Source: a virus. Taken from it: DNA of 64,000 nt. The stretch spans positions 1-64,000 of the IMG/VR virus record IMGVR_UViG_3300005471_000012. One strand, written 5' to 3'. Positions 50,217-60,066 of this stretch are shown piece after piece. A program made the position numbers and the translations under genes. The notes under the pieces are model-generated. The model saw only the letters and a list, made by a program, of their open reading frames with translations, was not told the origin of the DNA and made no database searches. How positions within the stretch are numbered: position 1 is the stretch's first letter; every line of letters starts with the position of its first letter.

Positions 50217-53200
50217 ATGCCGGCCGCCGAGATGACCGCCCGTACCCGCGAGATCATGCGCGCGCTGAAGTCAACGGCGCAGCCGGGCTCGCAGAGCGGC
50301 GGGTTCGGCGCCGTGACGGGCCCGTCTATCTCGCCCGGGCCGAGCCCGCTGGTCATGTCGTACGGCGAATGGACGTCCGGGCGGGCATCAGGCACCAGGT
50401 ATTCCCTGCCCCGTGACCCTGAGACGTTCCTGTCGGGCATGTTCGGGCCGCTCGCGCCTATTCAGACCATCCCGATCGACGTGCCCCGCGAGGGCGAGGA
50501 ACGGCCCGAGCCGCGGCGGTGGCAGTACCCGGTCGGCTGGAACATGCCGATGGGCATGCCCGGCACCGAGGGGATCGGGAAACTCGCCGATTTCCAGACG
50601 CTGCGCACGATCGCCGACCTCTACTCGGTGGCCAGGGCCTGCATCGAACTGCGGAAAGCCGAGCTACGGGGGGTCGGCTGGGACATCGTGCTGACGAAGC
50701 AGGCGGCTAAGGCGCTGCGCGGCGACCACAAGGGGATGGCCGACTTCGCGAAGAGGCGCGCCGAGGCGGTGCGGTGGTGGCGGCGTCCCGACCACGATTA
50801 CGCCGATTTCAGCACTTGGTTCGATGCGCTGCTGGAAGAGGTGTTCGTCACCGACGCGCTGGCGCTGTACGCGCAGCCGTCGCTCGGCACCCGCAAGGGA
50901 CTGCTGGGCAGCAGCCTGGCCGCCCTCGACCTCATCGACGGGACGCTGATCAAGCCGCTCGTTGACATCCGGGGCAGCAGGCCGCAGCCGCCGAATCCTA
51001 GCTACCAGCAGTTCTCCTACGGGGTTCCGCGCGTCGACCTGATGACGCTGCTCACCCACCATGAGACCCCCGATGAGCGGGAACTGGTCGCCGAGTACCG
51101 CGGCGACCAGCTGTTCTACCTGCCCTACAGCCAGCGGACGTGGACGCCGTACGGGATGGCGCCGATCGAGCGGGCGATCATCCCGATCATGGCGGGGCTG
51201 AACAAGCAGGCCTACCAGCTGAATTTCTTCCAGGAAGGCAGCATTCCGGGCCTGTTCGTGTCACCGGGCGACATGAACATGACCCCCAGCCAGATCCGCG
51301 AGCTGCAGGACGCCCTGAACGCGCTGGCGGGGGACCAGTCGTGGAAACACAAGATCATCGTGCTGCCGGGCGGCAGCAAGGTTGACCCGCAGAAGCCCGC
51401 GGCGCTCGCCGACCAGTTCGACGACGTGATCATGGCGCAGACCTGCATGGCCTTCGGGGTCATGCCGATGGAGCTGGGCATTTCGCCGCAGGTCAGTTCA
51501 AGTCAGTCATCTGCGGCAGCTAACCAGATGGCCAAAGCCAGCCAGGACATCCAGGAACGCAAGTCAACCGTCCCGCTGCTGCTGTGGCTCAAGACCGCGA
51601 TCTTCGACCGGATCCTGCAGGGCGTCTGCGGCCAGGCAGACATGGAATGGCAGTTCGAGGGCCTCGAAGAGGACGAGGACGCCGAGACGGTCACCAGCCT
51701 GCTGGTGCAGCAGGTCGGCACCGGCATGCGGTCGATCGACGAGGCCCGGCAGGAACTTGGCCTGGACCCGTGGAACCTGCCGGTCACCTCCGATCCGGGC
51801 TGGTCGACCGAGCGGACCGGGTTCGTGTCTTTCACGGCGACCGGGGCGTTCCCGACCGCGGGCGGCGCTTCGCAGGGCGACACGCAAACCGACAGCCAGT
51901 CTGGCTCGGTGGCGCTGCCTGCCGCCGATCCGCGGCAGGCGATCACCGCGCCGAAACCACCCGATGACGGCAAGCCGTCCACGCCGGCGCATTCCGCGGC
52001 GCATGCCACCCCCGACGCGACCCGGAGCAAGCCGGCATCCGGCAACGGCCGCGCCGGGAAAGCCGCGAGCCTCGGCCAGTGGCGAGCCCGCGACATCCCC
52101 GCGCATGTCATGGCGATCATGGCCGAGGACCTGGGCAAGGGGCTGACCGCCGATGAGGTGTGCGCCAGCGTCCGGCCGCTGCTCGCCGGCAGCAAGCCGG
52201 CGCTCCGCGAACTGGGCCTGATCCGCTCATGGCTGCGCAAGTCGCACACGAATGTGACAACCCGGCACGGGCACGGCGACCAGACCCACGAGGTGTACGC
52301 CTACCTCGGGCGGCACTACCCGGCGTCGGTACTCGAATGGGTCAAGGAAGCCCGCTGGGACGAGCCGAGAAAAGTGGCACTGTCGAAAATCGACATGGCA
52401 CGCCGTCCGGGTGGCGCCCGCGACGAGCAGAAAGTTGCCCTGATCGCCGCCGCGATCAGGGCAGGCGTGCACCTGCCCCCGGTCGTCCTGGTGAACGTGC
52501 CCGGCAAGAACCTGTACGAGATCGCCGACGGATGGCATCGCACCCTGGCCATCAAGCACGCAGGCGGCAAGACGGCACTGGCATGGGTCGGCAAAGCCGG
52601 CGCGAAAACCGGGCCCTGGGACGGCGAGATGAACCGGGCCAAGCTGAACAAGGCCGCCGGGGGTGGTGCCGGCCCAAAAGCGGGTAACCCGGCCTGGGAC
52701 CACGACCAGGTCCTGGCCGCCGAGTTCGCCCGTCAGCTGGCGCGTGGCCTGCAAGCCTCGGTGCACGCCGGGCCGTTCGCGCACGCGTGGCTGCAAGCCC
52801 GCCGGCAAGGCGCAAGCGCGCCGCAGGCCAGCCCAGCGGTCCGGGCGGCCGTCAGGCACGCTCTGGCGAGCGTGCTGTACGCCCTGTGGGCACGGGCCTG
52901 GGGCCTGGGCTGGCGGGCCGCGCTGACCCTGCTTGCCGCGCAGCTGCGTCGTTTGCTGACCGGTGACCCCGGCGTATCTGCCCGGGGGCTGCGGCAGTTG
53001 CTCTTGCAAGCCGAACAGCGCATCGGCGCGATGACGCAAACCCGCATCGGCCGCCTGGAAAGGCTGCTCGGCGAAACCCCGGAAAACATCAGCGCCGCTG
53101 AGCTGGCCTCGCTGATCGACGCCGAGCTCGGCTCGTTTGACGCGGCGCTGCTGGTTACCCAGACCGAGACGACATGGGCGGTCAGCGAAGCGATGGTCAC

Positions 53201-53387
53201 CGCCTACCTTGACGCCGGGATCACGGAAGCGCGGTGGCAGACAGCCGACGACGACGTCACCTGCCTCAGGTGCCTGGCCAACGAAGCGCAGGGCGCTCTG
53301 CCCGTCGGCGATCAGTACGCCAGCGGCGACACCAGCCCGCCGGCGCACCCGAGGTGCAGGTGCGGACTACTGCCCGCTGGCAACTGA
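50217..53387 (+). CDS. portal - ParB-like nuclease - MuF fusion protein, 1056 aa
   Basis: Residues 1-560 are a portal protein: LRTIADLYSVARACIELRKA, VFVTDALALYAQPSLGT, YSQRTWTPYGMAPIERAI and MAFGVMPMELGISPQ. A Ser/Thr/Pro hinge follows. Residues 715-800 form a ParB N-terminal-like domain (VALSKIDMARRPGGARDEQK, LPPVVLVNVPGKNLYEIADG, DGWHRTLAIKHAGG). The C-terminal 200 residues are MuF-like, ending WQTADDDVTCLRCLANEAQG and PPAHPRCRCG with the usual Cys/His set. Portal-MuF fusions are known; the middle ParB-like unit is unusual. Confidence 0.88.
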   Translation: MPAAEMTARTREIMRALKSTAQPGSQSGGFGAVTGPSISPGPSPLVMSYGEWTSGRASGTRYSLPRDPETFLSGMFGPLAPIQTIPIDVPREGEERPEPRRWQYPVGWNMPMGMPGTEGIGKLADFQTLRTIADLYSVARACIELRKAELRGVGWDIVLTKQAAKALRGDHKGMADFAKRRAEAVRWWRRPDHDYADFSTWFDALLEEVFVTDALALYAQPSLGTRKGLLGSSLAALDLIDGTLIKPLVDIRGSRPQPPNPSYQQFSYGVPRVDLMTLLTHHETPDERELVAEYRGDQLFYLPYSQRTWTPYGMAPIERAIIPIMAGLNKQAYQLNFFQEGSIPGLFVSPGDMNMTPSQIRELQDALNALAGDQSWKHKIIVLPGGSKVDPQKPAALADQFDDVIMAQTCMAFGVMPMELGISPQVSSSQSSAAANQMAKASQDIQERKSTVPLLLWLKTAIFDRILQGVCGQADMEWQFEGLEEDEDAETVTSLLVQQVGTGMRSIDEARQELGLDPWNLPVTSDPGWSTERTGFVSFTATGAFPTAGGASQGDTQTDSQSGSVALPAADPRQAITAPKPPDDGKPSTPAHSAAHATPDATRSKPASGNGRAGKAASLGQWRARDIPAHVMAIMAEDLGKGLTADEVCASVRPLLAGSKPALRELGLIRSWLRKSHTNVTTRHGHGDQTHEVYAYLGRHYPASVLEWVKEARWDEPRKVALSKIDMARRPGGARDEQKVALIAAAIRAGVHLPPVVLVNVPGKNLYEIADGWHRTLAIKHAGGKTALAWVGKAGAKTGPWDGEMNRAKLNKAAGGGAGPKAGNPAWDHDQVLAAEFARQLARGLQASVHAGPFAHAWLQARRQGASAPQASPAVRAAVRHALASVLYALWARAWGLGWRAALTLLAAQLRRLLTGDPGVSARGLRQLLLQAEQRIGAMTQTRIGRLERLLGETPENISAAELASLIDAELGSFDAALLVTQTETTWAVSEAMVTAYLDAGITEARWQTADDDVTCLRCLANEAQGALPVGDQYASGDTSPPAHPRCRCGLLPAGN

Positions 53388-53411
53388 CACGTCATACGCC
53401 GTAATACAGCA

Positions 53412-53606
53412 ATGGGGGTCCGGGTGGACGCATCACAGGAATACGGCCTGGTTAACACGGCGTGCATAGCGCAGCACGAATGGTACGCGGCGCTCCGCTC
53501 AGCCGGGTTCACCCGCTCGGAAGGCCTGTACATCATCACCCGGCCGTCCGTGGAGTCGTCGCGGCTGGAATGGCTGGCCATGCACCCTGACAGCCAGGCC
53601 ACATGA
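53412..53606 (+). CDS. small hypothetical protein, 64 aa
   Basis: ATG 53412. HEWYAALRSAGFTRSEGLYI is a compact helix-strand unit. Its stop overlaps the next ATG (ATGA), linking it to the small membrane protein. Function unknown. Confidence 0.6.
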   Translation: MGVRVDASQEYGLVNTACIAQHEWYAALRSAGFTRSEGLYIITRPSVESSRLEWLAMHPDSQAT

Positions 53607-53860
53607 AACGGGTCGTCGGCTTCGCGTACTGGCTGACCCGTGACAGCCGCAAAGTGTCCCCGCTGGACGAATACCTGTGGATGTTCCTGATCTGGTGGCT
53701 GGCCACCGCGCATTACGGCTTCGTGGTCAAGATTCAGGTAGCCGTGCTGGGTTCCGTGGCCGCCGTATTCGGCTCAGAGTTCGCCGCCAGTTTCGTCGCC
53801 GAGGCCAGGAAGGACCTGGCTGGCCGGGACCGGAACGGTCGCGGCGTTGAGGACCTGTGA
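53603..53860 (+). CDS. two-helix membrane protein (holin-like possible), 85 aa
   Basis: Two hydrophobic segments (YLWMFLIWWLATAHYGFVV; IQVAVLGSVAAVFGSEFAAS) with a basic N-terminus and a charged tail. Size and layout would fit a holin, but no endolysin is adjacent, so a head-assembly membrane role is equally possible. Confidence 0.55.
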   Translation: MKRVVGFAYWLTRDSRKVSPLDEYLWMFLIWWLATAHYGFVVKIQVAVLGSVAAVFGSEFAASFVAEARKDLAGRDRNGRGVEDL

Positions 53861-53866
53861 CGACCT

Positions 53867-54652
53867 GTGTGCCTGAACTGCGGCTGCCTCATGCCCAATG
53901 CGGACCACGGTCATCCCGGCAATTTCCTGCTGGCCGAACTGGAGAAGGCCGCCGCGGCAGGCGGCACCAGCGCCGCTGAGGCAGCCTGGAACATTCCCCG
54001 CACCCTCACGGTGGCCACGTCGCCCGCGTGGCCACCTGAGCCGTATCACGCGGCCTCGCGGCCCACCCTGGCATGGGACGTGGACGGCATCCTCGCGTTC
54101 ACCGCCGAAGCGATCGTCGCCGCGCTGAACGCCCGGTTCGACACCGGCTACGACGCCATGTCGCAAGGATTCTTCCCCGGCACGTTCGTCTCCTCGGCGC
54201 TCCCGGCCGAGGAGGCCGCCTGGCTCGGCCAGCAACTCAGCTCAGGCGAGTTCGGCATCTACGGGGCGTGCGCACCAGACTGGCACGCGATCGACACGAT
54301 GCTTGACGCGTCTGCGGCGGGCTACCCGACGGTGATCATCACAGAACGGCCCGCCGTGGTGGCCGACCAGACACGTTCGTGGCTGCGGTCGTGGACCGGG
54401 CAGCAACCGCCGCAAGTCGTAGCCGTCGGCCGCGGCAACAAGCCCGCCTACATGGGAGCCCGGTTCGGGCCCGGCAACCCCGCCATCCTGGTCGACGACA
54501 ACCCGGCCGTCAGGATGACCATCGCCCGTGAGGGCATCGAGGTGTGGACCCCGCAGCGGCCGTACACGCCGGCGCCCGGCCGGCCGCATGCGCGGACATT
54601 CGGCAACTGGCCGGCAGCACGGTACTGGCTCGGGATCAGCCCCGCCAGCTAA
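53867..54652 (+). CDS. HAD-like phosphatase fold protein with N-terminal zinc tag, 261 aa
   Basis: The N-terminus MCLNCGCLMPNADHGHPGNF is a short zinc-binding tag known in actinophage proteins. TLAWDVDGILAFTAEAIV carries the DxD of HAD enzymes, VIITERP supplies the Thr motif, and NPAILVDDNPAVR the later acidic pair. The family hydrolyses phosphoesters, for example nucleotides. GTG 53867. Substrate unknown. Confidence 0.7.
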   Translation: MCLNCGCLMPNADHGHPGNFLLAELEKAAAAGGTSAAEAAWNIPRTLTVATSPAWPPEPYHAASRPTLAWDVDGILAFTAEAIVAALNARFDTGYDAMSQGFFPGTFVSSALPAEEAAWLGQQLSSGEFGIYGACAPDWHAIDTMLDASAAGYPTVIITERPAVVADQTRSWLRSWTGQQPPQVVAVGRGNKPAYMGARFGPGNPAILVDDNPAVRMTIAREGIEVWTPQRPYTPAPGRPHARTFGNWPAARYWLGISPAS

Positions 54653-54975
54653 CGCGTCCGGTTCCGCCTGTTTCTCGCCGTGGCGGCTACCGTTTCCGCC
54701 CAGACCGGCCGGTTCGGAGAGATCACCATGACGCCCCGCCGGCGGTCTACCGGCCGGCCGCCGCACCTGGGACACGGCCTGGTGGCCCACGGGATGAACG
54801 GGTGCCTTACTTCGCCGGAACCATGACACCGGCGGCAGCCGGGAGAGTGCGGGTGCGTCCGCAGTGACAGCAGGTAGACCACCAGGGCGGCGAGCGCCAA
54901 GACGACCGTGGCGCCGGCCAGCCCGACCTGGCCGCCCAGCCAGCCATATCCGAGCAAGACCAGCAGCCACCGCAT
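54649..54975 (-). CDS. membrane protein with DnaJ-like zinc segment, 108 aa
   Basis: Lies on the minus strand inside a rightward block, which is unusual. N-terminal helices (LVLLGYGWLGGQVGLAGAT, VVLALAALVVYLLSL) precede CRRCHGSGEVRHPFIPWATR with CPRCGG, like DnaJ zinc elements. The tail is Arg-rich. Function unknown; possible membrane-anchored zinc protein. Confidence 0.55.
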   Translation of the reverse strand: MRWLLVLLGYGWLGGQVGLAGATVVLALAALVVYLLSLRTHPHSPGCRRCHGSGEVRHPFIPWATRPCPRCGGRPVDRRRGVMVISPNRPVWAETVAATARNRRNRTR

Positions 54976-55069
54976 GCCACCGATGATGACATTTCGTGGC
55001 CGTCGCGGCTAGTCCCGCAGGAAAAGGTTCCTGACCACCGCTTTACCCCCAACCGCCTACTGGAGGCAT

Positions 55070-58000
55070 GTGGCGACAGCCATTGATGAGCTGACCTACG
55101 TCAGTTTCCCCATCGTCAAGTTCGAGAAGACGGACGACGGCGACCTGATCGTGGTCGGCAAGGCCACCGATGGCTCCGTCGACTCAGATGAGCAGATCGT
55201 AGACCCGACCTGGTCGGCGAAAGCGCTGGGCGACTGGCTGGACACGGGCGGCAACGTCCGGGTGCAGCACCAGGCGATGCGCGACCCGGCCGGCAAGGGC
55301 CTCCAGGTCGAGATCGACAAGGACGGCGACGGGGGGCACTGGGTCCGTTCGCTCGTCGTCGAGCCCGTCGCCAAGCGGCTCGTGGAAAAGGGCGTCCTCA
55401 CCGCCTACAGCGTGGGGATCGCACGGCCCGTGATCACCCGTGACCCGACCGGGAAGGCACGCGGCGGGATCGTCACCGGCGGCCACCTGGCGGAACTCTC
55501 CCTCGTCGACCGGCCGGCGAACAAGAACTGCGGCCTGATGATCGCCAAGGCCGAGAACGGCGCGAAGGGCGGCATGGAACTGGTGGGCGAAGTGTTCGGC
55601 GACCCCGAGTTCCTGGCCAAGGCCGCCGAGGATGACCTGCTGGCCAAGGCCGACAGCAACGACGACACCGTGTCCGGCAACGACGGTGACGCAGACGATG
55701 TCCCGGAAAGCGAGGAGCAGGCTGGCGGCGACGACGTCAACCCGACCGGCACCGACGAGAAGGCGGAGAAGGCCAGCGAGACGATCGCCCAGTCGGTGGA
55801 CGCCGAAACCGCGGCACTGTACAAGTCGCAGCGCGCCATGTGGCTGGCCGCAGAGCCGTCGGTGAAGGGCATCGCCGGAGGCACTGAGTACCTGGCCAGG
55901 CGCGCCGACTGGATGCGGTGGCATTCCGAGGGCGAAGCCGCGGGCCTCGACGGTACCAAGGACGGCGCCGAGCGGTGGCTGGCCAAGCGTGACTTCAGCG
56001 CCTCCGAGCGCCGGTCTGCGGCCAGCAGCGGCGCGGCTATGTCCGACGGGTCTTTCCCGATCAAGAACGGATCGGACCTGGCCAACGCGATCCACCTGGC
56101 GGGCCACGCCAAGGACCCGGCGAAGGCACGCGCGCACATCAAGCGCCGCGCCGCCGCGCTCGGCCTGTCCGACAAGATTCCCGACAGCTGGAAGGCGGTC
56201 AGTACCGAAGAACTGGCCAAGATGATCGCTGACGGCGTGATGGCGGTCCAGGCCGCACAGGCCATGCTCGGCCCGGCCTGGCCTGGCCTGGACCTGGCCA
56301 AGGCCGGCTCCGACGGCGACGGCGGTAAGGACTGCCCGACGTGCAAGGGCACCGGGAAGATCAAGGGCGGCAACGTTAAGTGCCCGGCGTGCGGCGGCAG
56401 CGGCAAAATGTCGTCCAAGGCCGATAGCGACGGGGACGGCGACAGCGCGGCGGTGGAAGACGCCGACGTTGAGAAGACGGCTGCCCGGACCTGCGGCGGC
56501 TGCGGCAAGGGCTTCGGCGAGGAGTCGCTGGCCAAGTTCTGCGACGGCTGCGGAACCAAACTGGCCTCGGCGGACGATACGGCAAGGAAAGCCGCCGCCG
56601 AGGCCGTGGCCCTGCTCGCCGAGACGGTCAGCAAGTCCGTCGGCGCCGGCCTGATCTCCCAGGAGGCAGCCGACGCGATCATCGCGCGGGCCGCGCTCGC
56701 TGCGGCCAAGGCCAACGACCCGCCGCCCCCGGACACTAAGCCAGTTGGCGCGCACCGGGAACCAGACGGCAGCTTCGTTGAGGCATTCGAGCAGGACGCC
56801 GGGCTGCCCTCCGACGGTGACGGGACCTCGGACAAGATCCCCGAATCCACGGTGGTCAGCGACATGGGCGGCAAGACGGGCAAGCCGGGCAAGACGGGCA
56901 AGCCGACGCCGTACGCGGTCGGCCGGCTGCACGACGTCACTTGCGCCGCATACGACCCCGCCGCCGCCCTGGCCCTGTACCCGACGCTGAAGTCGGCGGC
57001 CGACGCCGTGGACGAGGACTGGTTCGCTGCCCGCGCCGCCAAGGCGGTCGCCGCCGGGAAAACCAAGAAGGCCGCCAGGCTGACCAGGCTGGTCGAAGCC
57101 GCGCAGGCGGTCAAGGCAGCCGACCCGGCCGCCGTCGCCGACGGCCAGGCGCAACTGCGCAAGGCCTTCACCGACCTGTACCCCAACTTGCGCATCTCCC
57201 CGTCGGACCCGCCGAAGCCAGGCAGCTACCAGCGGCCGTACCTGACCGCCGGCCACGCCGCCGAGAACGCCTCAGTGAACGGCGGATCCAACATCCCGCG
57301 GTCCAGCCACACCCCAGACGCGGAAGATTTCCGCCGGCCGCTGATCACCGCCGGGCACCAGTCCGACTCCCCGGCCAACAAGAACGACATCCGCGGCGGC
57401 GCGCCAACCGCAACCGGCGCGGCCCGCACCTACTACAGCAACGCGCAGCGTGAAGCGGCCAGGGTCGCGCTCGCCTCAATGCACGACCACATCGCGGCCG
57501 TCTACCCGCACCTGTGCCCGATGGCCGCCTCGAAGTCAGTGCTGCCACCCGACATGGGCACCACGAATGTCCCTGCCGCCGTGCGGCCAGCGGACACCGG
57601 CGGCGTCCCCGGCGTTGGCAAGACCACCGTGGCCCCCGCGGTCACCGGCGGCCAGGACCTGCAGGCCCTCATCGCCGGCGCGGTGGAGCGGTACACCGCC
57701 CGCAGCGCCCCGCAGATGACCGCCGAGCAGCTGCAGAAGGCCGCCGCAGGGCTCGGACTGGCGGTCACGCCGGCGCCCGTCCCGCAGCCAGCCCAGATCG
57801 GGCTGTCCCCGGCCGAGATGAAGGCCCTGCTCGCCGAGCAGATCACCCCGCTCGCAGAGCGGTACGAAACCCAGTTCACAGACCTGCGTAAGCAGATTGA
57901 CGACATCGGCTCACAGCCCGACCCTGCGATGGCCCCCGTCCGGGGCGCGCTGGCCCGGGCACCGCTGACAGACACCGTTCCCGTGGAACGCCGGTCACTG

Positions 58001-58159
58001 GTCGATGAGGCAGCTGAGAACGCACGCAAGATGGCCGCAGACGACGACACCCGCTACCGCGAGTACGTCCAGCTGCTGGCCAAGTCCCCGGACCCAGGCG
58101 TACGCGAGTCCGCCATGGCCGTCCTCGACAAGATGGCCGCGCCCGCGGCCGCCAGCTGA
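55070..58159 (+). CDS. prohead protease-scaffold fusion with zinc elements, 1029 aa
   Basis: GTG 55070 is in a GGAGGCATGTGGC initiation context. Residues 1-160 are protease-like: SVDSDEQIVDPTWSAKALGD, RVQHQAMRDPAGKGLQVEI and GGHLAELSLVDRPANKNCG. A long acidic hinge follows, then SYPIKNGSDLANA-type DUF6582-like sequence near residue 330. DnaJ-like zinc elements (CPTCKGTGKIKGGNVKCPAC) and a ribbon (CGGCGKGF...CDGCG) lie centrally. The C-terminal half is Ala/Pro-rich and coiled-coil prone, ending as a scaffold. The protein matures the capsid and shapes the prohead; the zinc elements are unusual. Confidence 0.8.
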   Translation: MATAIDELTYVSFPIVKFEKTDDGDLIVVGKATDGSVDSDEQIVDPTWSAKALGDWLDTGGNVRVQHQAMRDPAGKGLQVEIDKDGDGGHWVRSLVVEPVAKRLVEKGVLTAYSVGIARPVITRDPTGKARGGIVTGGHLAELSLVDRPANKNCGLMIAKAENGAKGGMELVGEVFGDPEFLAKAAEDDLLAKADSNDDTVSGNDGDADDVPESEEQAGGDDVNPTGTDEKAEKASETIAQSVDAETAALYKSQRAMWLAAEPSVKGIAGGTEYLARRADWMRWHSEGEAAGLDGTKDGAERWLAKRDFSASERRSAASSGAAMSDGSFPIKNGSDLANAIHLAGHAKDPAKARAHIKRRAAALGLSDKIPDSWKAVSTEELAKMIADGVMAVQAAQAMLGPAWPGLDLAKAGSDGDGGKDCPTCKGTGKIKGGNVKCPACGGSGKMSSKADSDGDGDSAAVEDADVEKTAARTCGGCGKGFGEESLAKFCDGCGTKLASADDTARKAAAEAVALLAETVSKSVGAGLISQEAADAIIARAALAAAKANDPPPPDTKPVGAHREPDGSFVEAFEQDAGLPSDGDGTSDKIPESTVVSDMGGKTGKPGKTGKPTPYAVGRLHDVTCAAYDPAAALALYPTLKSAADAVDEDWFAARAAKAVAAGKTKKAARLTRLVEAAQAVKAADPAAVADGQAQLRKAFTDLYPNLRISPSDPPKPGSYQRPYLTAGHAAENASVNGGSNIPRSSHTPDAEDFRRPLITAGHQSDSPANKNDIRGGAPTATGAARTYYSNAQREAARVALASMHDHIAAVYPHLCPMAASKSVLPPDMGTTNVPAAVRPADTGGVPGVGKTTVAPAVTGGQDLQALIAGAVERYTARSAPQMTAEQLQKAAAGLGLAVTPAPVPQPAQIGLSPAEMKALLAEQITPLAERYETQFTDLRKQIDDIGSQPDPAMAPVRGALARAPLTDTVPVERRSLVDEAAENARKMAADDDTRYREYVQLLAKSPDPGVRESAMAVLDKMAAPAAAS

Positions 58160-58199
58160 ATCCTCGAACGATTCTCCTAGCACGCAAATTTGGAGGCGT

Positions 58200-60065
58200 G
58201 TGACAGGCACTGAAGTCCTGCCTTTCGGCACTGCCGCAAGGCCAGCGCTCGAGCGCGCGGACGCGAACCCGTCGTGGTACGCCGACGCTGACGCAGGCGC
58301 ATACCGGGCACCCGACGCGATGCTGTCGGACAAAATGCCCACCCTGGTCAAAGGCGCCGGCTACTGCCGGCCGGGAGGCAACCGCCCCCTGGACGACGAC
58401 GACCAGGTTTTCCGCCGCTCGATGAAAGCCGAAGTGGCTTTCCGGTCGGCGATCAAGCAGGGCATCGAGAACCCCGGCCAGGTCCTCAAGGGCATGTCCC
58501 CGGAGTTCGCCGGCCAGTTCGGCGCCTTCATGGCCGCCGCCCCGGCCAACCAGGCGATGAACCAGCTGGTCACCCAGCTCAACTCGCAGCTGTCCGACCA
58601 GCTCGGCAAGTCGATCACCCTGACATCGCCGCTCTCGACGGGCTTCGTGCCTTTCGACCTCGTGGCGCCGAGTTCGCTTATCTACCCGGTCTATTCCCCG
58701 ATCCGCAACAAGCTCCCTCGTAGCCCCGGTCAGGGCACCAGCCGGATCCGCAAGGTGATCACTGGCGTTTCCGGTTCGCAGACCGGCCCGTCGGGCGGCA
58801 AGTTCGTCCGGCTCGCCATCCCTGAACTGGTGCAGTCCGGCGGCGCCATTTCCGGTGCAAGCACGGCGGTTAACTGGCCGCTGAACTTGCCAGGAACCGG
58901 CACGCAGGACGCCGTCGACCTGACCATCCCTTACCGTTTCTGGGGACTGTCCGAGAACCTGTCGTGGCTTGCCCAGTTCTCCGGGCAGGGATTCGAGGAC
59001 ATTTCTGCGCTCGCGAATCTCCTGCTGCTCCAGGAGTTCATGCTGAATGAAGAGGCAGCCCATCTGGGTGCCACTTCCACGGCACTTACCGCGCCTGCCG
59101 CGCCGACGCTTACGGCGCGTGCGGCGAATAGCGGCGAGTCTCCGCTGACCGGTATTACCACGAACGTGTTCGTAAAGGTCAGCGCGAATACGTTCTTCGG
59201 GGAAACGGCAGTCGTCGCCTCGGGCGCGTCCGTGGCCTGGTCGACCGGCCAGGTCGTCGACGTGCAGATCGCCCCGGTCGCCGGGGCCCAGTGGTACACG
59301 ATCTACGCCACTACAGGGTCTTCTGCGGGTACGTATCACCTGTTCGCGGCCAATGTCGGCGGGCAGATGTACACCCTGCAGGGCGCGCTGCCGACCACGT
59401 CGGCGCAGCCGCAGGCCTCGGACAGCGGTACGTCGTCCGCCAACGACCAGGAGGGCCTGACCTCGGTCCTGTCCGGCCACTCGGCGGGCGGCATCTACCC
59501 TTCGAACTGGCAGGCCGGGTACTTCTCCCAGACAACAGGTGACACGCTTAAGACAAGCGTTCTCAACAACGCATTCCAGCAGCTCTGGGATGGCACCGGG
59601 AACGTTTACGGAGCATTCAGGGCGGACCCGGCCGAGATCATCGCCGAGGGCGGCGACGTCATGCGCCTGTCGAACGACATCGTTCAGCAGGGCGCCGCCA
59701 CGAACTACCGCCTGTTCGTCGAGCAGTCGGAAGTGCCCGGCGTCCGCGTCGGCGCGGCCGTGTCCGAGTTCCAGAACCCGATCACACGGTCCGTGGTGCG
59801 CATTGTCGTGCACCCCTGGACCCCCCAGGGCTCGGCTTACCTCATGTCCTACACCATGCCATTCGCATGGTCGAACGTGAGCAACGTTGTCGAATTCGTG
59901 GCCGTGCAAGATTACCTCAGCATTAGCTGGCCGGTAATTGACGCGAGCTTCCGCTACAGCATGTTCCTGTTCGGCAGCCTAGTAGTCAATGCGCCTTTTT
60001 ATTGCGGGTTGATCCAAGGTATCCAGAAGTCCGACCGCTCCGGGTCTATCGGGACCTGGTCGTAA
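58200..60065 (+). CDS. HK97-type major capsid protein, 621 aa
   Basis: GTG 58200 follows TGGAGGCGTGTGAC. The body has FRRSMKAEVAFRSAIKQGIE, PSSLIYPVYSPIRNKLPRSP, WPLNLPGTGTQDAVDLTIPY and the core LTSVLSGHSAGGIYP, then SVVRIVVHPWTPQGSAYLMS. A central Ser/Thr/Ala-rich segment (about 300-430) is an insertion domain, probably exposed on the shell. It sits directly after the protease/scaffold, the standard order. Confidence 0.88.
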   Translation: MTGTEVLPFGTAARPALERADANPSWYADADAGAYRAPDAMLSDKMPTLVKGAGYCRPGGNRPLDDDDQVFRRSMKAEVAFRSAIKQGIENPGQVLKGMSPEFAGQFGAFMAAAPANQAMNQLVTQLNSQLSDQLGKSITLTSPLSTGFVPFDLVAPSSLIYPVYSPIRNKLPRSPGQGTSRIRKVITGVSGSQTGPSGGKFVRLAIPELVQSGGAISGASTAVNWPLNLPGTGTQDAVDLTIPYRFWGLSENLSWLAQFSGQGFEDISALANLLLLQEFMLNEEAAHLGATSTALTAPAAPTLTARAANSGESPLTGITTNVFVKVSANTFFGETAVVASGASVAWSTGQVVDVQIAPVAGAQWYTIYATTGSSAGTYHLFAANVGGQMYTLQGALPTTSAQPQASDSGTSSANDQEGLTSVLSGHSAGGIYPSNWQAGYFSQTTGDTLKTSVLNNAFQQLWDGTGNVYGAFRADPAEIIAEGGDVMRLSNDIVQQGAATNYRLFVEQSEVPGVRVGAAVSEFQNPITRSVVRIVVHPWTPQGSAYLMSYTMPFAWSNVSNVVEFVAVQDYLSISWPVIDASFRYSMFLFGSLVVNAPFYCGLIQGIQKSDRSGSIGTWS

Positions 60066-60066
60066 C

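Noticed and set aside
55184-59909. Minus-strand frames of 690 and 677 codons
   Set aside because: They lie opposite the protease/scaffold and capsid genes and read as low-complexity shadow sequence, a common artefact in GC-rich DNA.
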